Of a stretch of 64,000 nt of DNA, positions 11,460 to 23,765 are shown one piece after another. How positions within the stretch are numbered: position 1 is the first letter of the stretch; each line of letters begins with the position of its first letter. Source of the stretch: Lichtheimia corymbifera B2541 (Eukaryota; Mucoromycota; Mucoromycetes; Mucorales; Lichtheimiaceae); contig JNEU01000986.1 in the NCBI GenBank assembly GCA_000697475.1, forward strand, positions 1-64,000, in the 5' to 3' direction. The notes beneath the pieces are model-generated. The model saw only the letters and a list, made by a program, of their open reading frames with translations. It had not been told where the DNA came from and did no database searches. The translations under genes were made by a program, and so were the position numbers.

Positions 11460-13229
11460 AATGTCGTCAAGACGTCAATGTAGAAGAAACGGAGAGGGAG
11501 ATCTGCCACAATGTGAGCATGCTGGTCATTGCTACAATGAAGCGAGAATTGCAATAATACCTTTGAAGCTCCAAGGGCTGTTAATATGATAAAAATAAAG
11601 GGGCGTTCAAGTACAGGCTTTATGCCGCATCCAATGGAACTGTAAGAAAGGCGGTTGTTGTTGTTTTGTTTCAGTCTAAATGGGAATACTAGACGCCCAA
11701 GATAGATAAAGAAGAACAAGAGATTTGTTTACAATGTCCTTTAAATATCCACAGTTACGGATATCCATTTTGAACGTTAAGACCGGTGCTTTGTACAATG
11801 AACTGGTCTCCCGACATTAGCGGGAATCATTTGCACGTGCAGCCCCCCTTCAACAAGGGGATGGTTATAACAATGAATCATTTATTCTATCAACTGGCTT
11901 CGCCTTTATATGCTATCGTAGAATGATATGCACGTGTTACAGAAAATGCTGGTTTCTCTTTTCTTTAGGTGTTTCAGGCAGAGAGGGAATATGGGATCTC
12001 AGAGCATCATCAAATAAACTATGTATGCAAACACTATGTGCGGGAGGTAAACTAACCTGCATGCGATCGCTCTCCTCCGCCGCCGCCACAGTTTGTAGAC
12101 CTTTTATAAGTGATCAGCGAAAATGGCATTAAGCTTGGTACAGGGTAGCCTTTTATCTTGCTTAGCTCCGTCACAAAAGTAACATTATTTCTCTCAACAT
12201 GATAATCTGCAAAAAGAGAAAAAGGTATTTTATCTTTTGTAAATGATATGTGCGCACGGGCTCCAGCACTTGTGTTTTGGTTTCATGACATTTCCTCCCG
12301 TGATCCGAGAATGATCTCATCGCCACAATTCTTCCCGAATGCTATATTTGTCCGTTGTACAAACTTCTTACCATCAGAGCTCGTTTGTCGCCAATCAAGT
12401 ATTGCGAGGCACAATACCGGTCCCTGCAGCAATAAACCCATAAATGATACGTATTCCTTTGTTCACTACGGTGGCCTACGCAGTACTGCATAGTGAATAT
12501 GCATATTGCTGCAAGATGTCATGAGCAAATGAATGCATTTCAGTGATCGGATCGTCTCACAATCTTCTCAGAGAAGCCCGCAAATGGTAAAATGAGCACT
12601 TGTTGCTTGCATTCTTTGGGAAGAGATAAGCAAAGATAGCCAGGCTTAGCTTGATAATATAGTAGTCAGCTGGTCTAAAGTTAAAAAAGGGACCCTTGAT
12701 TATGGTCGTATGTACACAATGAGGGTACTTCGGTGAGGGGCATCCGGTAAAAGAATATAAGCATCCAGATGCTAGCACTCGAATGCATCATCACATTGTA
12801 AGCCGTGTTGTCTTCAGGATAACGTGTATTCTAGCATGGGCATTGACAAAGGTCAAACTTGCTTGAGAATGGGTATGTACAGATCAGACAAAGAAAGTAA
12901 GGATTGTTATAAGAAAGAGAGATGAACATGTAAAAGTAAACAAGACGACTACATGAATCTTTATTATTCCCAATTGAGCGTGTTGATCCCAGCGACGGTT
13001 GCTATGGATGATTTGCATGATTGAGAGCCCGGTGCTTGTAAGCCGCCGCTCACCCCGCTGGCTGGCTGGCTGGCTGTCAGGGAAGCTGAAGATTTTTTCT
13101 CGGCTGGGTAGGTTTGACCTCCTTCCTTGTGCTTGACATTTTCCGATCGTCCACACCGTCTCTCTCTTTGTCCCTCCCTCACGCCATTGCAGGTCCCGTT
13201 ACCGTTTAATTGACGATCTTGAATACAGC
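11460..13229. other. Long intergenic interval between divergent genes
   Basis: About 1.8 kb with only short frames, none with recognisable motifs or codon bias. It should contain the promoters of the membrane protein gene (leftward) and UTP17 (rightward). Small direct repeats of GGCT lie near 13058-13075. No tRNA-like A/B-box pair was found by eye. Confidence 0.5.
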
Positions 13230-16200
13230 ATGGTGTCAACAGCAGTACCAACAAAGAACAAAGCGGCTCGACCACAACCCAATGGCAAGGTGCCCGCCAA
13301 AGCCCCAAAGAAAAAAGATCTCGTCAACAGCAAACCAGCAAAAAAGGCAGCACCATCGCGATTGTCACAGCATGAATCGTTAGTGGTTACCAAGCGAACA
13401 GGCGGCCGATTCAGTGAGCGTCCTATCGAGTTTACAAAGGATTCGAGGTAAATCAACAAACCCACCCACCCATCGAGACGATCTGCCACCGATCCACTCA
13501 ACTCTCGACCGTAAAATAGATATTTGTTTGCATGCATCGGTTCCTCGGTCAAGATTTGCAGTGTAGCTACTGGTTCAGCTGTCAAGATGCTATCCAAGGC
13601 TGGTTCACCCGATGCTCACACTGATCAAATCACTCGTGTCTTTCTCAACCCACGTAATCCGTTGCAACTGTATACCGCTAGTTTGGATGGTACGATCAAG
13701 CTCTGGGACTACAATGATGATGTGCTTTTGAAGGTATGTGTTATCGGATATGGGAAAATGATGGTAAGGTGCATGACTAATAGGATGTGGAATAGACGAT
13801 TCGTATCAACAAGCCCGTTCAAGATATCGCATTTGGCTCTGATGAACCTGATTTCATGTATATTATCGCTGATAAGAGTAAGTGCTTTCATGAACATGTA
13901 TCTATCGAGTAGGTTATTAATCTACTCAAGTAGAATCTGAGGAAAAGAAACAGAGTCAGCTATTCCGTTATTACCTTGGATCGGATGAGACGTTAGCAAA
14001 GAAGCGTCGTCAACATGTGATGGATGTCCAAAAGTTCAAGGATCTGGATGTCTCTAAGGATGGGCAATACGTTGCTGTGGCTGCTGGTTCTTCGGTGTAC
14101 GTTTGGGATGTGAATAGCAATAATGGACCAGAACATCAGATCTACAGGTAATATTATTAATTGGGAAACCACAAGGAGGATATTAATCCAAGTTATGGGA
14201 TATAGATGGGACTTTTCACCTGTGACCAAAGTGCGATTCAATCCTACTGCTGCATCCTTGGCTGTCGGTGATGTTGCTGGCCGAATCATTCTCAACCATT
14301 ACACGCCCCAAACGATGCGTAAGCCTCGTACGACAATTCATCACTGGCATAGCAACGCGGTCACCGCACTCGAATTCATGCAAGATGGTCTTTATATGAT
14401 CAGTGGTGGTAGTGAAGCTGTATTGACATTTTGGCAATTGGATACGGGCCATAAGCAATTCATGCCACGTCTCGGCGGTGAAATCATGTCTATTTCCATT
14501 TCTCCCAATCACAAGTACTACTGCGTGGGTTTGGCTGACAACTCCATCCGATTGATCAATGCTATTTCGCAAAAGATTGAACAAATCATTCAAGGCGTAC
14601 AGCTTCGTAAGTTATTTTGGGATTGGTTATGGTATATATGCAACATGCTCATAAAGCATTTTAATAGATCCCTCGGTGAGAAATGGCAATAGCATTGTGC
14701 GCACAGGATTGGTTGTGGAACCTAGAAACCACTACATGGTATTGAATGGCATTCGGTCCAGCGTACAATTCTTCAACTGCGTATCGGATGTACACATTGC
14801 CGATGTGGAGGTCTCTCCTTCCAGGGCGGTGTGGCGAACAGGCGAGAAGCGACATATACCTTCCGAAGTTGAACATGTGGCATTCTTATCGAGTGGCGAA
14901 TGGATGGCAACTGTGGATATGCGTAACGATAATGTAACAACAATGGAGCAGCATCTCAAGTTTTGGCAATGGGATCCCAACACACAAGCCTATGTTCTCC
15001 ACACACGTGTTGATAAGCCTCATTCAGGAGCTATTACCTCGCTTACTTTCAATCCATCGACCCGTCATGGACCTATGGCAATCACGACCTCCAAGGATAA
15101 GACGTTCAAGGTGTGGCATTTGACATCACAACTTGGTAGAGCATATCAGGAAGGCGAAGTTGCATGGAATTGCCGTTCAGTTGGCATGTATCGCCATGAT
15201 ATCCCTCAATCAGCTGCATTCTCCGCAGACGGCAGTATTTTGGCAGTTGCCTTTAAATCCATTATCACCATCTGGGATCCCTATGCCAATTGCATTCGTC
15301 AAGTCTTGGCTCAGCCTTCTTCTGAACCTATTACCACATTACGTTTTGCAGGCGATAGTCCTTATTTGGTGGCTGTATCTTCTGGCTTCTTCGCTGTATG
15401 GAATATGCTCACTTGTACTGGTAAGTGTGTCAATCATCATCGATATGCAAAGGACCATATTCATTAAGAGTGTTTATATATAGTATGGTGGAGTTACAAG
15501 TTGTCTACAAGTTATATTGCCGTAGATAAGCAATCGTCCAAGATTGCTATTGCATGCAACCAACGCTTGATGGATAAGTCGCTTATTGTCACATTTGATG
15601 CCAAGTCGGCTGTACCCTTGGCTATGCACAAGGTGGATGAAGCATGTATAGGCCTTGCATTCTTGTCTCGTGATTCGGTGGAAGGTGGAAAGGCACACAG
15701 CGACATTGTGTACTTGACATGTCAATCCACATTCCATATTCTCTCACCCAAGGCAGCAGTTACCAAGGAGACAACTGAACAGGTGGCCACGTCTTTGGAT
15801 GCTGCACCCGAAAAGAAGATGCTCGATGATATGTTTGGTTCGCGTAAGCAGCTTCGTCAAGAATTGGAAGAAGAAGAGCGATCGCGAGTACAAACTGCTA
15901 CCAAATTACGACAACAAGCCATGCAAAGAGAATCTGCTGATACTGCTGCACGGCCACACAGTGATGAACAAGGTGCAGGAACGTCTGTATTGGGTGCTCC
16001 AAGCCATGTGCTACCAAGTGTGGAGTCCGTCTTTGAGTCCTTCATGGGTGCATTCATGGAACTGCGGGTCAGCAAAGAAAATGTTGATGATGGATTGGAT
16101 CGTCGGGCTGAAGACATGGATGTGGACCAAGAACAACCCGAATCTCAAGATGACGAGGATGTTTCTCCTTCACAAGAATCACTCGGCGAAATCCCATCAT

Positions 16201-16403
16201 TAAGCACCTATTTTACAAGCATATCCAATGCCAAGGGTGAGTATGTGTGATTTAAGTGTGATTTGGCATGAGTTGACCCGTATTGTTAATTTGTAGAAAC
16301 CAATGGAGTAGCAAAAGGCACAGCAGCAAAACAAGACGCATCACCATCATCATCTGAAAGTGAGGATTCAGAAGACGAGGACCCAGCTGATATTGAGTGG
16401 TAG
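13230..16403 (+). CDS. UTP17: U3 snoRNP / t-UTP WD40 protein Utp17 (Nan1; WDR75 family)
   Basis: Eight exons: 13230-13447, 13520-13733, 13796-13877, 13934-14147, 14206-14606, 14668-15420, 15484-16236, 16297-16403. All junctions keep frame, giving 913 aa, close to yeast Nan1. The N-terminus is Lys/Pro-rich and nucleolar-like. WD40-type repeats follow, for example ASLDGTIKLWDYNDD, ISGGSEAVLTFWQLD and TTSKDKTFKVWHL, making two propellers. The acidic Ser/Asp/Glu tail (SESEDSEDEDPADIEW) is typical of nucleolar factors. In yeast this subunit of the t-UTP complex acts in early 18S rRNA processing and couples it to Pol I transcription. Assignment rests on overall architecture and the insertion between propellers; another large WD40 nucleolar protein (Utp4 or Utp12 class) is less likely. 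Confidence 0.72.
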
Positions 16404-16625
16404 TTTATACTTTTATCATCATCACCCACATACACGCACACATTTATATTTTCTTTCACGCCCATCCACATACAAACATCGTTTTCTTTGTTCTTGCACG
16501 CAACCATCACCTTTGTCATTCCCCTCTTTTTTCTTACTACACAACAATGAGCAACAATATAACAACAGCATCCTTGCACGTTCTTTCAAAAGCTATAAAC
16601 AACATGAAGAGATGTTCTATTTTAT

Positions 16626-18183
16626 CTACAATGAAAAGGTATCTACTGGGACTACAATCTGAGGGTTGCCAGCATTAAATGCGGCTTCACGTTCCAACAT
16701 GATACGTTTGGTGAAACTGCTGGATTTGGCACAAACGCCGGGTTCTCCTGCCAAAAAGTATTGTGCACGCATAGCCCCCAACTTGTCAACAATGCCCAAC
16801 ACACTTGGATCGGCAGGTTTTGCGTAGGGTGGTACAGTAATGACATTCCAATTCTTGGCTGGTAGTTCATCATAAGGTACAGGTTGGTTCTTGCGTTGTA
16901 AGGTGGTTACTGTTACGTCAACGTGCTCATACAAGTACTGAATAGCATCATGGTGTTGCTGCTGAAGCTCGTTTAACTTGAATGACATGGACTCAGGGGT
17001 TGCCTTGGAGGTGCGTAAAAGATGCGGATAGTCGGTCAGCAGAAATACTTTGAGAGGTTGCTGATGAATCGATTCAATCTCATGGATTTTTCGCACAAGG
17101 GATTCTGCACATGGCACCAAATTATCCAATGCTTCTAACCGCTCCATGCGCCAGTGAATAGCGACGAATGGCTGTAGTTGCTCTGCAATCTGATCCGCTA
17201 ATTGCTCCCACCGATTGTTGTATGGTAATGGGATCTCCACTTCTGGATGCTCGATATAACCAAACCTATATAACCCTTGTTATTAAAAGGCCCCTTTCCA
17301 TTGTTATAAATCCTTTCTTTTCTTTTTACCTGCGATCGTAAAAGAGACTAATGACATCGACATCCTCTTGATTTTGTTGAAAGGCTTCCAATAGCATCTC
17401 AGTATAGTTGCCTACACGCTTGCTGAACATTTCTGGGTCTTCGAGTGTAAAGTGGGTCGGTGGGTACGAAGAATAATCGAGAAGATCCTTGAAGCAATTA
17501 TTGGCGTTGTCGAGAAACTTAAAGTTGGGATTGATATCGATTGTCAATTCACGTGATGTGGGGATGGTATCAATTTCACGTCGTTCGCTGATCCAATCTC
17601 GAAAGTCCTCCATAGTCATATATCGAAAGAATCGTCGATTGTTGTCGAGCCATGCATTATCATAATAGAAACTGAAAGGGAAATGCCGACAAGCACCGAG
17701 ATGTGAGCTGTGAACATTGGGTAATACGATCGTACGATCCAACGCGCCGGATAGAAACGCCAGATGTCGAAAATGCTCTTGTGCCTTGGATTCTAGATGG
17801 TATCACTTAGCTTCTTTTTCATATTACACATATACACGCATACACTCCCCTCTACCTTGTTCAGTGATAGCAACAGGAAGAACAAACTGACACCGATCCC
17901 GACCACAATACTTGAGATCAATTTGACGTCGACGAGCTTCTCGTTCTCGTTGCTGCAGTAATGCACGATCCACATGCAGAACAGTTTCTAGTTGACCGGT
18001 ACCATGTTGCTCTGGTTTAATGTACTCGGACGCGAGATTAGGGCGCTCGGAAGACAACTGGTCGGCAGCTGATGAGGATGGTGAAGGAGAATGTCGAGAG
18101 AATAGTATATAGTATAGCAAGATAGCCACTATAAATAAAAGTACTATATATCTCCTTAAAGAGCGTTGGGGTACCAGTGGCAT
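16626..18183 (-). CDS. Type II membrane O-fucosyltransferase-like protein
   Basis: Three exons, 17856-18183, 17330-17792 and 16626-17265, in frame; 476 aa. A single hydrophobic anchor (YIVLLFIVAILLYYILF) follows a short basic N-terminus, the layout of Golgi glycosyltransferases. A Ser-rich stem leads to a globular domain with HLGACRHFPFSFYYD and, near the start of the last exon, FVAIHWRMERLEAL. The IHWRMERLE segment resembles the His-x-Arg GDP-fucose-binding motif of the POFUT-type superfamily. The expected role is transfer of fucose or a related sugar to secreted proteins. Substrate is unknown and exact family needs a profile search. It converges with UTP17, with 222 bp between stop codons. 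Confidence 0.65.
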
Positions 18184-18412
18184 TTGTTGAAGGATAGTAT
18201 GAAAAGGAAAGGAAGGATAAGTGAGCAACAAAGAACAAGAGAAGGAGTCCGACCATTGCGATCGGTCGCTTTAACTCGCCTCCACTCGCTCTTAGCCATT
18301 GTCATTTCCATGGCAACAATTACGCTATTGCTGCCAGAGTTTTACCTTCCCCTGTCTCTTCAATTTTCTTCTCCATTTACATTACTATCTTAAGCATATA
18401 AAATTGATCATT

Positions 18413-18945
18413 TCAATTGTCTTTGTTCCACTCTCGAATTGTAGTTACAGTGTTCACCCAATGTTTATTGAAAAATACCCATTTGATGATGAAAAGAGCC
18501 ATTTGATTATTGAAAAAGAACCATATAGATGGTGTCCACAGCGTGGTATATCGTTTCAACGATGAGAGCGCGGCGTGTGCTATTCTCTCATCGTGAAGCT
18601 CTTCCACAAGATCTTTGGATAGCATGGGATTATATGTGGTCACGATGGTAATTATTGGATGTAACGAATTGTATGTGTTTCACATCAATTCGCGACGGTT
18701 CAAGTGATTGGGATGATTGAACTGGTGATACAACTATTTGGAATTGGTGGCACACTGTCTTCGTTCTCAGGGCACGGTCGTTTGCGTGTAGATGTTGATT
18801 GTTCATTGAGATGAGCATCATTAACGTGCTTCTTCAAATCATCCAAAATTGGATAATGCCTGGCGTAGGTGTATTCATCAGTACTGAATCGCGTTCTGCC
18901 TCCTTCCTGCCGCGCTGGTAGAAATATGTCATGGAGTTTGAGCAA
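18413..18945 (-). pseudogene. Possible relic of a coding sequence
   Basis: Two open frames on the minus strand (18700-18945 and 18413-18643) look more protein-like than the surroundings: RHYPILDDLKKHVNDAH followed by a basic TRKRPCPENED patch, and SKDLVEELHDERIAHAALS. They cannot be joined into a convincing gene with a start and a stop. They may be fragments of a decayed gene or mobile element. Confidence is low because the evidence is composition only. Confidence 0.2.
18560..18593. repeat. Short perfect inverted repeat (10-bp arms)
   Basis: ACGATGAGAG is followed after about 14 nt by its reverse complement CTCTCATCGT. It could form a small hairpin. It lies in the putative relic and has no assigned role. 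Confidence 0.5.
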
Positions 18946-18959
18946 GTGAATCTCAGTTT

Positions 18960-20198
18960 CGATGCTTCAGATGGTGTCCTCTCGCAAACGTGGCACCGAT
19001 AGGGAAGCCGTTAAATCCAGCACCATGGGGTTGGGGTTCATTCCCCTTCTGCCGCCATCGGAAACTGAAAAGATCGAACGGGAGGTTGCACCATGTCAAC
19101 TTCAGCACCAGACGTAGACCGTTGTACCGAAACCAACTTTTGCAGATGCTTTACGGAGAGATAGCTATATCGAAAGTAACATGGTGTCGTGTATGAGTAG
19201 TGACTCATCCAGCGACATGATTGAGGTTTACTCTTTTATAAGAATCCAATATCACAATGAGGACGACGGCAACAACAATGAGAGCAGGAAAACAATGAAA
19301 CCCTATGAATGACCCCAAGGATCAGCGCTTATTCACAGGATTGCACGAAGTGATATACACGCAGACGATGGAAATATGACCTTGTAAGCAATCAAAGGGA
19401 AAGAGAGGTGTGGGATTATGATGGGAGGCGACAACATCCTTTTATTGTGCATTGTGGGCGTGGGTATTTCTGTCTGTTGGGGATGATGCATTGATAAATT
19501 GATGCAAGAGCTGATAAAGTGATGGGGCGCCAGGTTGTCTATGCATGTACATCGGCTAAATTAGGGCAGGTGATAAGAGATCTATCAAGGAAATCAACCA
19601 CTTGTACGCCTAATGCACATCCCCATTATCATAAAGGTGACTTACCATGTTGTCAACCTACTCTTGGTGTTGGTATGCGTGTTCGGTGTAAGCAGTGAGG
19701 ATGATCAGGTCACATTTGATATTAGCAATAAAGTCTCCCCTGGTATGGCGGTTTGAATCAAGGATGGTTCAAGAGACATGGTGCAAATAGTAAGCCCTCC
19801 CATGGTGGTGATTTAACGGCCTCCCACCGATAGCGTAACGATATAAGTGCTGCGACTGTCATGGAAATGACAATGACTAAAGAGCTGTGCATATTATTGA
19901 ACGTATTAGTGTATGCAAAAAGTGGATATCAATGAGCATCGCAACCCAATGTGAAACGTGTCGATCATTTACATAACCACTGTACACTTCATTTCTGGAA
20001 AAAGTGTACTACCACATGATTGATGATGATAAGTGCTTTTTTTTTCTTTGATGTAAATGATGTAAAAGGGGTAACTATGCAACATGAGTTTCAACAAAAA
20101 AGCTACAACGAGTGGGTAGATGATGAGGGGGAATCTTCATACGTATGTGTGGGAGTGGAACATCTACTTCTACAGTGGAATGAGGTCCTGAGTTCTTT
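18960..20198. other. Gene-free interval
   Basis: About 1.2 kb with no frame that carries recognisable motifs or convincing splice structure. It separates the relic at 18.4-18.9 kb from the 3' end of the EamA transporter gene. Confidence 0.5.
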
Positions 20199-21600
20199 TC
20201 AATGAGGAAGTGTTTTTGAATCATGATGTTGAGAGGATCTTGGATTATGAGTACGTTCTCTTGTTGAATGCCGTCGTTGATGATGTTGTAGTCTGCGAGC
20301 TCTTGCATCCAATTGCCATCGATGAACACCCAATGAAGTAGTCATCCCCATAATAAGAGCTGCTCCAATAATGCTATACATGTTGAATTGCTCATTGAAA
20401 AAGATGGCACCAATGAAAAAAGCAAACACGACGTCGTTCATACGCATCAATGTCCCTAAAAATATCTTGGTCAAGATCCTTTCCATATTCCTATTTCATT
20501 ATGTTACCTGGACCCGGTGGCGCCAGCTTAACTCTGCATGAAACAATGTCTATTAATACACACATCTACAAAGAACTCAGTAATACAGCCTTACCCTTGA
20601 TGTAATAAACATTGACCCAGGAATGCGAGTAGACCAACCAGCGCCAATTGTGTCCATTCACGTGTAGCGTATCTCTCAATGGGTGGAATTGTTTGTTGAA
20701 TAAAGAAAAACAGAACGAGCGGGCTGACCAATGCTGCAACGACACCCGTATAGAATACATGCACCATAAAATGGATCCCTTTGCCCACCTTGCGAACGAC
20801 CACATAAGCAGCTGCTGACATGAGAGCCCCCAATAAAGCACAAACAATAGCAATTGTACGCTTCCTGTCATTCTCTTGCTCGGATGATGATATAGTTTGC
20901 TTGCCAAACAAATGATGGGGTTGAGACAGTAGTACCACTCCTACTACGCATAGCACTGAGCAGAATCCATCGAACACCGTGAATGGGTCATTGAATAATA
21001 TTGACAATAGCACTACGGTAAATGCTGGTCCGAGAAAGAATAATACTAGAGAATGGATGTTGATACAAGGCTTGTTTTTTATCCAATGGCTAACTTACCT
21101 GTTGCCTCGGTCAATGAAAGATGCACCAAACTGTAAAAGAACAAGATCAAGCCAAGAGATCCAATCAATGCCCGGAGCAAGAGCCATAATCGAGTGCCTG
21201 GTTTATCACCCAAAGGATTGATGCGTAGTACAATGCAACTGATCAGCGAAAGGATACATTGGACAATAGCACGTGCGAATACGATCTCCAGCGATGATAT
21301 TGTAAATCCTGCTTCCTTGACGAAGAGTGAACTTAGAGTGAACGCCAATGATGATATTGTCAAGAGCAGCAACCCTGCAATCTCCTTTTTCCGTGTAGCT
21401 GGCTCATGACTCAATGAGAGGACTTTGGCGTCGGTTGCTGTGGAGGAGGAAGAAGGAGTGGTAGTGATCTGACCATGCTTGGGAATAAGAGGTGTGGATT
21501 CATTGACAATGGTGATGCTGGTTGGTACATTGCTAGAAGCGGCGGCAGCAGCAGCAGTAGAAGAGGTTGTTGATAAAATGCTGGTCTTGCTTTTCGCCAT
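20199..21600 (-). CDS. EamA/DMT-superfamily membrane transporter
   Basis: Four exons: 21099-21600, 20595-21045, 20508-20533 (26 nt) and 20199-20455, in frame; 411 aa. A Ser/Thr/Ala-rich cytosolic N-terminus of about 75 residues precedes ten likely membrane helices in two EamA halves. The first half includes GLLLLTISSLAFTLSSLFVK and the family-like ARAIVQCILS. The second includes ALLGALMSAAAYVVVRKVGK and MRMNDVVFAFFIGAIFFNEQ, followed by SIIGAALIMG, typical of the C-terminal end of EamA domains. The short third exon encodes LAPPGPG. Such proteins export or exchange small metabolites; substrate cannot be told from sequence. The His/Arg-rich tail (RRLQHHQRRHSTRER) is probably cytosolic. Confidence 0.8.
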
Positions 21601-21900
21601 TGGAAAGCGTCAGCCCGTGATATTATGAAGCAAGTGTGGGGGGCAAACCAAGAAAGAAAATGAGTGGGGATGGAAAGAAAATGCAGCAGCCCTTTCGGAA
21701 CGTGCATCCGGTTACAAACATACACACACACGCAATTGATATTACAACACGTTGCCATTGACGTCTGTGTGTACAATTATTCGGGAATGTTCCCTATCGA
21801 TCCTACGTATTCCGCTCTTTGTGTCTTTAGTATTATTACAATGACGTTAACTCTTATGGACGTCATGTTGCTGCACGTGCTATCAAGCGCGTAGTGGTCA

Positions 21901-22590
21901 TCATCAGCAGGAACTACCAATTACGTATTGACATCTTGTATGACCATGCACAAAGATGCATCGCATCACGCTAGTCGTATGTAACCTCTTTACTTTGGAC
22001 TGCTTTGAGTGCGTGAGTGAAGATGCTGTATGGTACATGAGATATCCACTAGCTCGGTTAATGGCCATTTTAACGTTCATTGTCTACCACCAGATCCCCA
22101 ATCACCTTTTTCGATGTCCTTTATAAATATCAGTCTGCTTGCATATGTCAGCCATACTCCCACAATCACGCGGATACCAACAGGAAATAATCACTGCTCG
22201 TGCTATATTGCACAATCAAACATAGGATGGTGAATGTGCCAGAATTGGTCAGCGCATCCCGAAGCTATGTATTGACAACGTAGTATTAGGCCTCTCCTGT
22301 CAGCTACAAAACATCCTGTAAGTGACGTTCTTGCTACACACAAGAAAAGCAGTTTTACGTTTCACGCTTCACAGACTTTCACCCAAGATACTTCCAGATA
22401 CACTGATAATTTCTAGCTTATTGACCGTAGCACTTGTTCCTTATAACAATTATCAGCAGACGTAGCAACCTTGCTCATGAGAGCGATCCTTGAAGACAAA
22501 ACACAACGTTACCATCCATATCATCCACACAAGATACTTTCACAATGAATGACCACCTTTAGCCTAGTAGCCATACAATGATTAACTTGA
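21901..22590. other. Gene-free interval upstream of the repeat island
   Basis: No supported coding sequence. It probably includes upstream sequence of the EamA gene on its left side; nothing else is recognised. Confidence 0.45.
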
Positions 22591-22599
22591 AAACAATTA

Positions 22600-23500
22600 C
22601 ATACAGCTATCATAGGCGGACCTTACTATGGTAGGGGAAGGAGCCATCATGCACTTTCCAACCAATAGCATCGACCCTTCAATCCTGCCTCGAAGCTTTG
22701 TAACACAAACAAATCCCTCTGCATCTTTAGCTCTATCAGGGTCAGACAACATGACAATGAACATTGTCAAGTAGCTAGAGCCTAATAGACCCAAAGATGC
22801 AGAGAGGCGTGTTTGTGTAGCGCATATGATTGGGGTGAACAGAAAGGGGCAAAGCATGACAGGTACGCAAGCTTCATTTCCAATGCATACATTGGCAGCT
22901 AACATGCACTTTTTCTCGTTCCCAGCTTTTGCTCAATCCACTTGATGGGAATGATGCACCTGCTCCAGTCGAGCATTTCCACGATTCAAGTTTGTTGATC
23001 CGAGCCAATTTGACTGAGTTACGCCCAAACCAAGGGCATATCAGCCCATACATGCAGCATGTAATATCTTCCCCAACTGATGTCTCTTTATTTGAGCGTA
23101 ACTCAGCCAGATCAGCTCGGATCAAGAAAGTTGAATGACGGAGATGAACGTCTGGAGCAGGTGCATCGTTCCCATCAAGTGGATTTGGCAAAAGCTGGGA
23201 ATGGAAAAAAAGTGCATGTTAGCTGCCAATTTATGGCTATTATATAATAGAACGTAGGTATCATACATTGGCCCTTCAGTCCTGAACTTTTGGCTTCATT
23301 ACAAGAACACGCCCCGCGGCACCTTTGGCTCTGTTAGGGTCTAGCTATTTGACATTGAAAAAGACCACTCGTCATATAGCATCACAGATACAACGTCTGG
23401 AAAACATAAAGACGCACATATGTCATAACTTTACAGTCAAATGTGGGGGCCTTTGTTAGAACAAAGTTGCTCGACGTGGTTGATGGGACGCTGTGCGAAA
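22600..23500. repeat. Repeat island related to the 55-57 kb elements
   Basis: Sequence near 22612-22770 and 23268-23500 resembles segments at 55130-55290, 55720-55830 and 56240-56360. Shared phrases include CTCTATCGGGGTCTACCTA-like and CATATAGCATCACGCTTAT-like motifs, then an ACTTTACAATGAAA / GAACAAAGTTGCTCG core. No coding function is evident. Between these flanks sits an inverted repeat (22891-23230). The whole may be a decayed foldback element. Confidence 0.6.
22891..23230. repeat. Imperfect inverted repeat, about 135-bp arms with 71-bp spacer
   Basis: The left arm (22891-23024) and right arm (23096-23230) are reverse complements with scattered mismatches. ATTGGCAGCTAACATGCACT at the left end pairs with AGTGCATGTTAGCTGCCAAT at the right end, and GAGTTACGC pairs with GCGTAACTC at the centre. 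Open frames on both strands here simply mirror each other through the palindrome and are not genes. The structure is that of a MITE-like foldback element. Confidence 0.8.
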
Positions 23501-23765
23501 GCTACAGGATCCGAATCATCCATGATTGTATGTATCCCTGCATCTGTTGCATATTAAAATGCCTTGGCATGAACGACAAATAGTTGTGTGGATCGATGTC
23601 ATGTAAGTAAATGAATGGATAGCATAAAGTATAATTTCTCTTTATTCCTGTAGTCCACTTGTCAAAAGCAACAAGGATACAATTTAGACACGTGACGACG
23701 ATATAGAGAAGGGTTGCTATGATTTGCATGACCGACGACTTTTCTCCTTTGTTGTCTGTAACACA

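Noticed and set aside
11720..13229. Possible tRNA or small RNA genes
   Set aside because: No pair of Pol III A- and B-box motifs or cloverleaf could be found by eye; a tRNA scan would settle it.
22874..23191. Two similar ORFs on opposite strands
   Set aside because: They mirror each other because of the inverted repeat, not because of coding.
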